Of a DNA stretch of 64,000 nt, positions 61,390 through 64,000 are shown piece after piece. Within the stretch, counting starts at the first letter, position 1, and each line of letters begins with the position of its first letter. The notes under the pieces are model-generated. The model made no database searches and had not been told where the DNA came from. It saw only the letters and a program-made list of their open reading frames with translations. The position numbers and the translations under genes are program-made. This DNA is from Paeniglutamicibacter quisquiliarum (GTDB taxonomy: Bacteria > Actinomycetota > Actinomycetes > Actinomycetales > Micrococcaceae), in contig NZ_JAHRED010000001.1 in the NCBI RefSeq assembly GCF_019084045.1, positions 558,001 to 622,000 of the forward strand, in the 5' to 3' direction.

Positions 61390-61425
61390 AAGCCCCGCCG
61401 GTCCTGGTATGGACGGGCGGGGCTT
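61390..61425 (-). terminator. Intrinsic terminator after mhpC
   Basis: AAGCCCCGCC-G-GTCC pairs with GGAC-G-GGCGGGGCTT across one G-G mismatch, with a six-base loop. It starts 21 bp past the mhpC stop. Confidence 0.65.
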
Positions 61426-61446
61426 GCGGGCGGCTGCCTGGGGAAA

Positions 61447-62307
61447 CTACTTGGCCATGTGCAGTGCGAGGTACTGCTTGATGACCAGGTTGAACTCGTG
61501 GGCGCGCTCGACCTGGGACCAGTGGCCGCACTGGTTGAAGATGTGGGCATCGGCGGTGGGGATGACGGCCTGCAGTTCGTGGGTGCGGCTCACGGGGATG
61601 ACGACGTCCTGCATGCCGTGGACCAGGAGCACCGGGATCTCGAGCTTGCCCAGGACCTCGAAGTCCAGCGGCAGGGCGTCGCGGTCGCGGTCGCGGGCGG
61701 TGACGACCTCGACGAGGCGGTCGGAGGCGGTGTCGTTCAGCGCCGAGGCGTAGCGCAGGGAGACGAGTTCGTCGGTGACCAGGGACTTGTCCACGACGAA
61801 CTGCTCCAGGGTGCGGCGGATGCCGGCCTCGGAGAGCTCGGGCTTGGCGTGGCCGGAGAGCGCCGCGGTCTTCTTGGCGCCGCCGGTGCCCATGGAGACG
61901 ATGCCGAGCAGGCGCTCGGGGAAGTCGATGGCAAATTGCATGGCGACCCAGCCGCCGATCGAGTTGCCGACGATCCAGGTCTTGTCGATGCCCAGGGCGT
62001 CCAGGACACGGACGGAGTGGCGGACCCATTCCTTGATGCCGTATTCGATGCCCTCGGGCACGACGGTCTGGCCGTAGCCGACGGAGTCGATGGCGATGCA
62101 GCGGCCGGACTCGGCCAGTTCGGGGAGGTTCAGCCACCAGTTGGCGGCGGCGGTGACGCCGGTGCCGGAGCCGTGGAGGAAGAGGATCGGGGTGCCCTCG
62201 CCGAGCTCGTGGTAGTGGGTGATTTCGCCCGGGGCCGTTTCCAGCCACTTGTCTTCGAGGCCGAAGAAGGCGTCGGTCGTGTAGTCGGGGATCTGGGTGA
62301 CGGTCAT
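61447..62307 (-). CDS. mhpC: 2-hydroxy-6-oxonona-2,4-dienedioate hydrolase
   Basis: 286 aa alpha/beta hydrolase. The oxyanion region is F-L-H-G-S-G-T-G-V-T-A-A-A-N-W, typical of meta-cleavage hydrolases. The nucleophile is the serine in G-N-S-I-G-G-W near residue 114, with the acid in H-G-M-Q-D-V-V and the histidine in N-Q-C-G-H-W-S near the end. It cleaves the ring-opened product of MhpB to succinate and 2-oxopent-4-enoate. It is a separate transcription unit with an operator-like palindrome upstream. Confidence 0.93.
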   Translation of the reverse strand: MTVTQIPDYTTDAFFGLEDKWLETAPGEITHYHELGEGTPILFLHGSGTGVTAAANWWLNLPELAESGRCIAIDSVGYGQTVVPEGIEYGIKEWVRHSVRVLDALGIDKTWIVGNSIGGWVAMQFAIDFPERLLGIVSMGTGGAKKTAALSGHAKPELSEAGIRRTLEQFVVDKSLVTDELVSLRYASALNDTASDRLVEVVTARDRDRDALPLDFEVLGKLEIPVLLVHGMQDVVIPVSRTHELQAVIPTADAHIFNQCGHWSQVERAHEFNLVIKQYLALHMAK

Positions 62308-62919
62308 CGTGGAACTCCTGAGTCAGTCGGTGAGCCTTAAGGCGGTTTAGCTCCACCCTAGACGCGGGCCCGGGGACCGCGGGATGGCCTGTGCCGACCA
62401 GCGGCACGAAATCGGAGGTCGCGGGAACCGTAGTCTCCACAAAACTTGACCATCGTCCACCAAGACTTGCATTGGTGCAACTATTTTCCACTGGCCGGTG
62501 GGGCTTCCCCGCGGCGAAAGCGCGTGGGAAACGGTGCGAATGCCGCAAGGGCCGCGGGAGGACTCCGGGGTGGTGGAGCGTCGGGCGGCTACGCTGTTTC
62601 GGTTGCCGGACCAATCGTGGCAGATTACGAGGAAACTCCGCGCATCACCCGCCCACGTCGGATGGCGGATTCTCCGCCGGAGAATTGCGCTGGTACTTCG
62701 GCAGGAAGCCAGCCGTTGCACCGGTCCCAGACATTGCCGCCCATTGCGTGGAGCCAGTACCCGTTGGCCGGTCTTAGCGGGCGGCCGAATCGCTGGCCCC
62801 GCGCCGCGGTGTGGCTTTGTGTCCCGCGGTGCCCGCGCGGGATGATGGGAGGGTGAAGCGGCGCTCCGGGAGACCTGCGGCTTCCCTGGCCACTGACCTC
62901 CGACCGAACGGCAGCACCC
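62308..62919. promoter_or_regulatory. Divergent noncoding region between mhpC and the ferredoxin reductase
   Basis: I see no credible gene in these 612 bp. TTGCA-TTGG-TGCAA at 62467-62480 is a palindrome about 160 bp before the mhpC start and resembles the one before mhpB. The promoters of both flanking genes should be here. Confidence 0.5.
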
Positions 62920-64000
62920 ATGAGCATTGAATCCATCCTGATCGTTGGAGGCGGCCTGGCCGGGTTCACCGTGGCACAGAACCTGCGCGCCCGCGGCTAC
63001 GCGGGGAGCCTGCAGATCATCGACCCGGCCGGGATCCCGTATGACCGCCCGCCGCTGAGCAAGGGCTACCTGCTGGGGGACAAGGACGCCGCGGCCATCG
63101 AGTTGGCCCCCGCTTCCTGGTTCGCCGAACACCGCATTGGGCTCGTCCCGGCCACGGTCCGTGCCCTGGCGCTCGAGCCCCTGGGGGTGGAGCTGGAGGA
63201 CGGCGCAGTGTTGCAAGCGGACCGCCTGGTGCTGGCCACCGGCGGCTCCGCACGCCCGCTGCCGATCCCGGGCGGTGAGCTTGACTCGGTGCTGGTGCTG
63301 CGCGACCGCCAGGACGCGGACCGGCTGCGGGCAAGCATCGCCCCGGGGACGCGGTTGGCCATCGTCGGGGCGGGTCTCATCGGCGCGGAGGTCGCCTCCT
63401 CGGCGCTCGCGCTGGGTGCCGAGGTCACGCTGATCGACCCCGTCGAGACGCCGCTGGTCCCCGCCGTGGGCCCGGAGCTGGCCCGGCGCCTGCACGCCAT
63501 GCACGCCGGCGCCGGCATCACCGTCATCCACGGCACGCCCGCGGGCATCACGCGGACCGGGACGGGCCACCGGATCGAGCTGGCCGATGGCCGGGTGATC
63601 GAGTGCGACGAGGTGCTGGTGGGCATCGGCATCACCCCCAACACCGCCCTGGCCGAGGCGGCAGGGCTGCAGACCGACAACGGGGTGCTGGTGGATGAAA
63701 ACCAGCGCACCTCCCGCCCCGGCGTCTACGCGGTGGGGGACATGGCCCGCACCCGAAGGCCCGACGGGACGCTGGCCCGGCGCGGCGAGCACTGGGAACA
63801 CGCCATGAACACCGGGGCAACCGCGGCTGCCGCGATACTCGCCCAGGAGCCGCCGGTGCACGGCGCCTCCTGGTTCTGGTCGGATCGGCACGGCACCCAC
63901 GTCGAGGGCGTGGGGGACATGAACGCGGACGGCACCACGATCCTGCGGATCCACGACGGCGAGCCGGTGGCCGCCTTCCGCGTGGCCGCCGACGGGACGA
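62920..64000 (+). CDS. NAD(P)/FAD-dependent ferredoxin reductase (HcaD/BphA4 type), 3'-truncated by window edge
   Basis: The first 360 residues are visible and the frame is open to the end. The FAD site is V-G-G-G-L-A-G-F-T-V-A near residue 9, the NAD site V-G-A-G-L-I-G-A-E-V-A near 151, the second FAD motif G-V-Y-A-V-G-D-M-A near 269 and W-E-H-A-M-N-T-G near 290; F-W-S-D-R-H-G begins the C-terminal reductase domain. Such enzymes pass electrons from NADH to a Rieske or 2Fe-2S ferredoxin of a ring-hydroxylating dioxygenase or to a P450 ferredoxin. A hydroxycinnamate or phenylpropionate dioxygenase to the right would suit the neighbouring mhp genes. Confidence 0.93.
   Translation, partial: MSIESILIVGGGLAGFTVAQNLRARGYAGSLQIIDPAGIPYDRPPLSKGYLLGDKDAAAIELAPASWFAEHRIGLVPATVRALALEPLGVELEDGAVLQADRLVLATGGSARPLPIPGGELDSVLVLRDRQDADRLRASIAPGTRLAIVGAGLIGAEVASSALALGAEVTLIDPVETPLVPAVGPELARRLHAMHAGAGITVIHGTPAGITRTGTGHRIELADGRVIECDEVLVGIGITPNTALAEAAGLQTDNGVLVDENQRTSRPGVYAVGDMARTRRPDGTLARRGEHWEHAMNTGATAAAAILAQEPPVHGASWFWSDRHGTHVEGVGDMNADGTTILRIHDGEPVAAFRVAADGT

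Noticed and set aside
62498-62845. 115-codon frame in the gap before the ferredoxin reductase
   Set aside because: Arg/Pro/Gly-rich composition, no ribosome binding site and no recognisable motif; treated as noncoding.
62347-63954. Open frame of about 535 codons antisense to the ferredoxin reductase
   Set aside because: The plus-strand reductase has all FAD and NAD motifs; the antisense product has none.
1-64000. Mobile elements, CRISPR arrays, tRNA or rRNA genes
   Set aside because: I looked for transposase motifs, regularly spaced repeats and tRNA-like cloverleaf arms and saw none; short tandem repeats found are inside genes.

Overview
The window is a chromosome segment of a high-GC actinobacterium. 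Gene content (LutABC with a lactate permease, an AztD-type zinc chaperone, RclA, OpuA-type betaine uptake, MHS-family carriers, a BioQ-like biotin control site) fits Micrococcaceae, probably Arthrobacter or Paeniglutamicibacter; the genus is an inference. I found no rRNA, tRNA, insertion sequence, phage gene or CRISPR array.

Layout. 1-3.1 kb: the end of a hydroxyproline-type catabolic operon (2Fe-2S subunit, FAD subunit, ketoglutarate-semialdehyde dehydrogenase). 3.3-9.1 kb: L-lactate use, with lutABC and the permease lctP divergent around matching TGGTCnGACCA operators, followed by the FadR-type regulator. 9.2-11.3 kb: oxidoreductase and DUF1304 protein divergent from a TetR regulator across one 46-bp nested palindrome. 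11.4-23.1 kb: housekeeping and accessory genes (two transporters, secreted 5'-nucleotidase, AztD behind two Zur/Fur-like boxes, OsmC, MarR, VOC protein, RclA). 23.4-26.6 kb: glycine betaine ABC importer. 27.1-33.9 kb: Rieske ferredoxin, large LuxR regulator, HpaC/HpaB aromatic hydroxylase pair and a Tat-exported metallo-beta-lactamase-fold protein.

34.2-40.0 kb: a compact biotin operon, bioB-bioA-bioF-P450-bioD, with overlapping or nearly overlapping genes behind two TTGAACggtGTTCA sites. The P450 is BioI-like, so this operon probably makes its own pimeloyl precursor, and BioB carries an unusual Cys-rich tail. 40.1-46.5 kb and 54.2-62.3 kb: the complete 3-(3-hydroxyphenyl)propionate (mhp) pathway, split in two. 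MhpA with an IclR regulator lies on the left, together with a LysR regulator, a second MBL-fold protein and an MHS carrier; MhpB-D-F-E, a TetR regulator, an MHS carrier, an IclR regulator and MhpC lie on the right. A ferredoxin reductase runs off the right edge.

Between the two mhp halves (46.7-53.9 kb), bounded by intrinsic terminators, is the most interesting part: a five-gene cassette of subtilase, ECF sigma factor, small acidic protein, TPR-CHAT protease and second subtilase. Both subtilase genes are preceded by the same two-block element (TGTATCACCG-N13-CTCCTA read on the minus strand), which I propose is the promoter read by the cassette's own sigma factor. Its parts resemble the protease-sigma logic of CRISPR-linked TPR-CHAT (Craspase) systems, but no CRISPR component is present.
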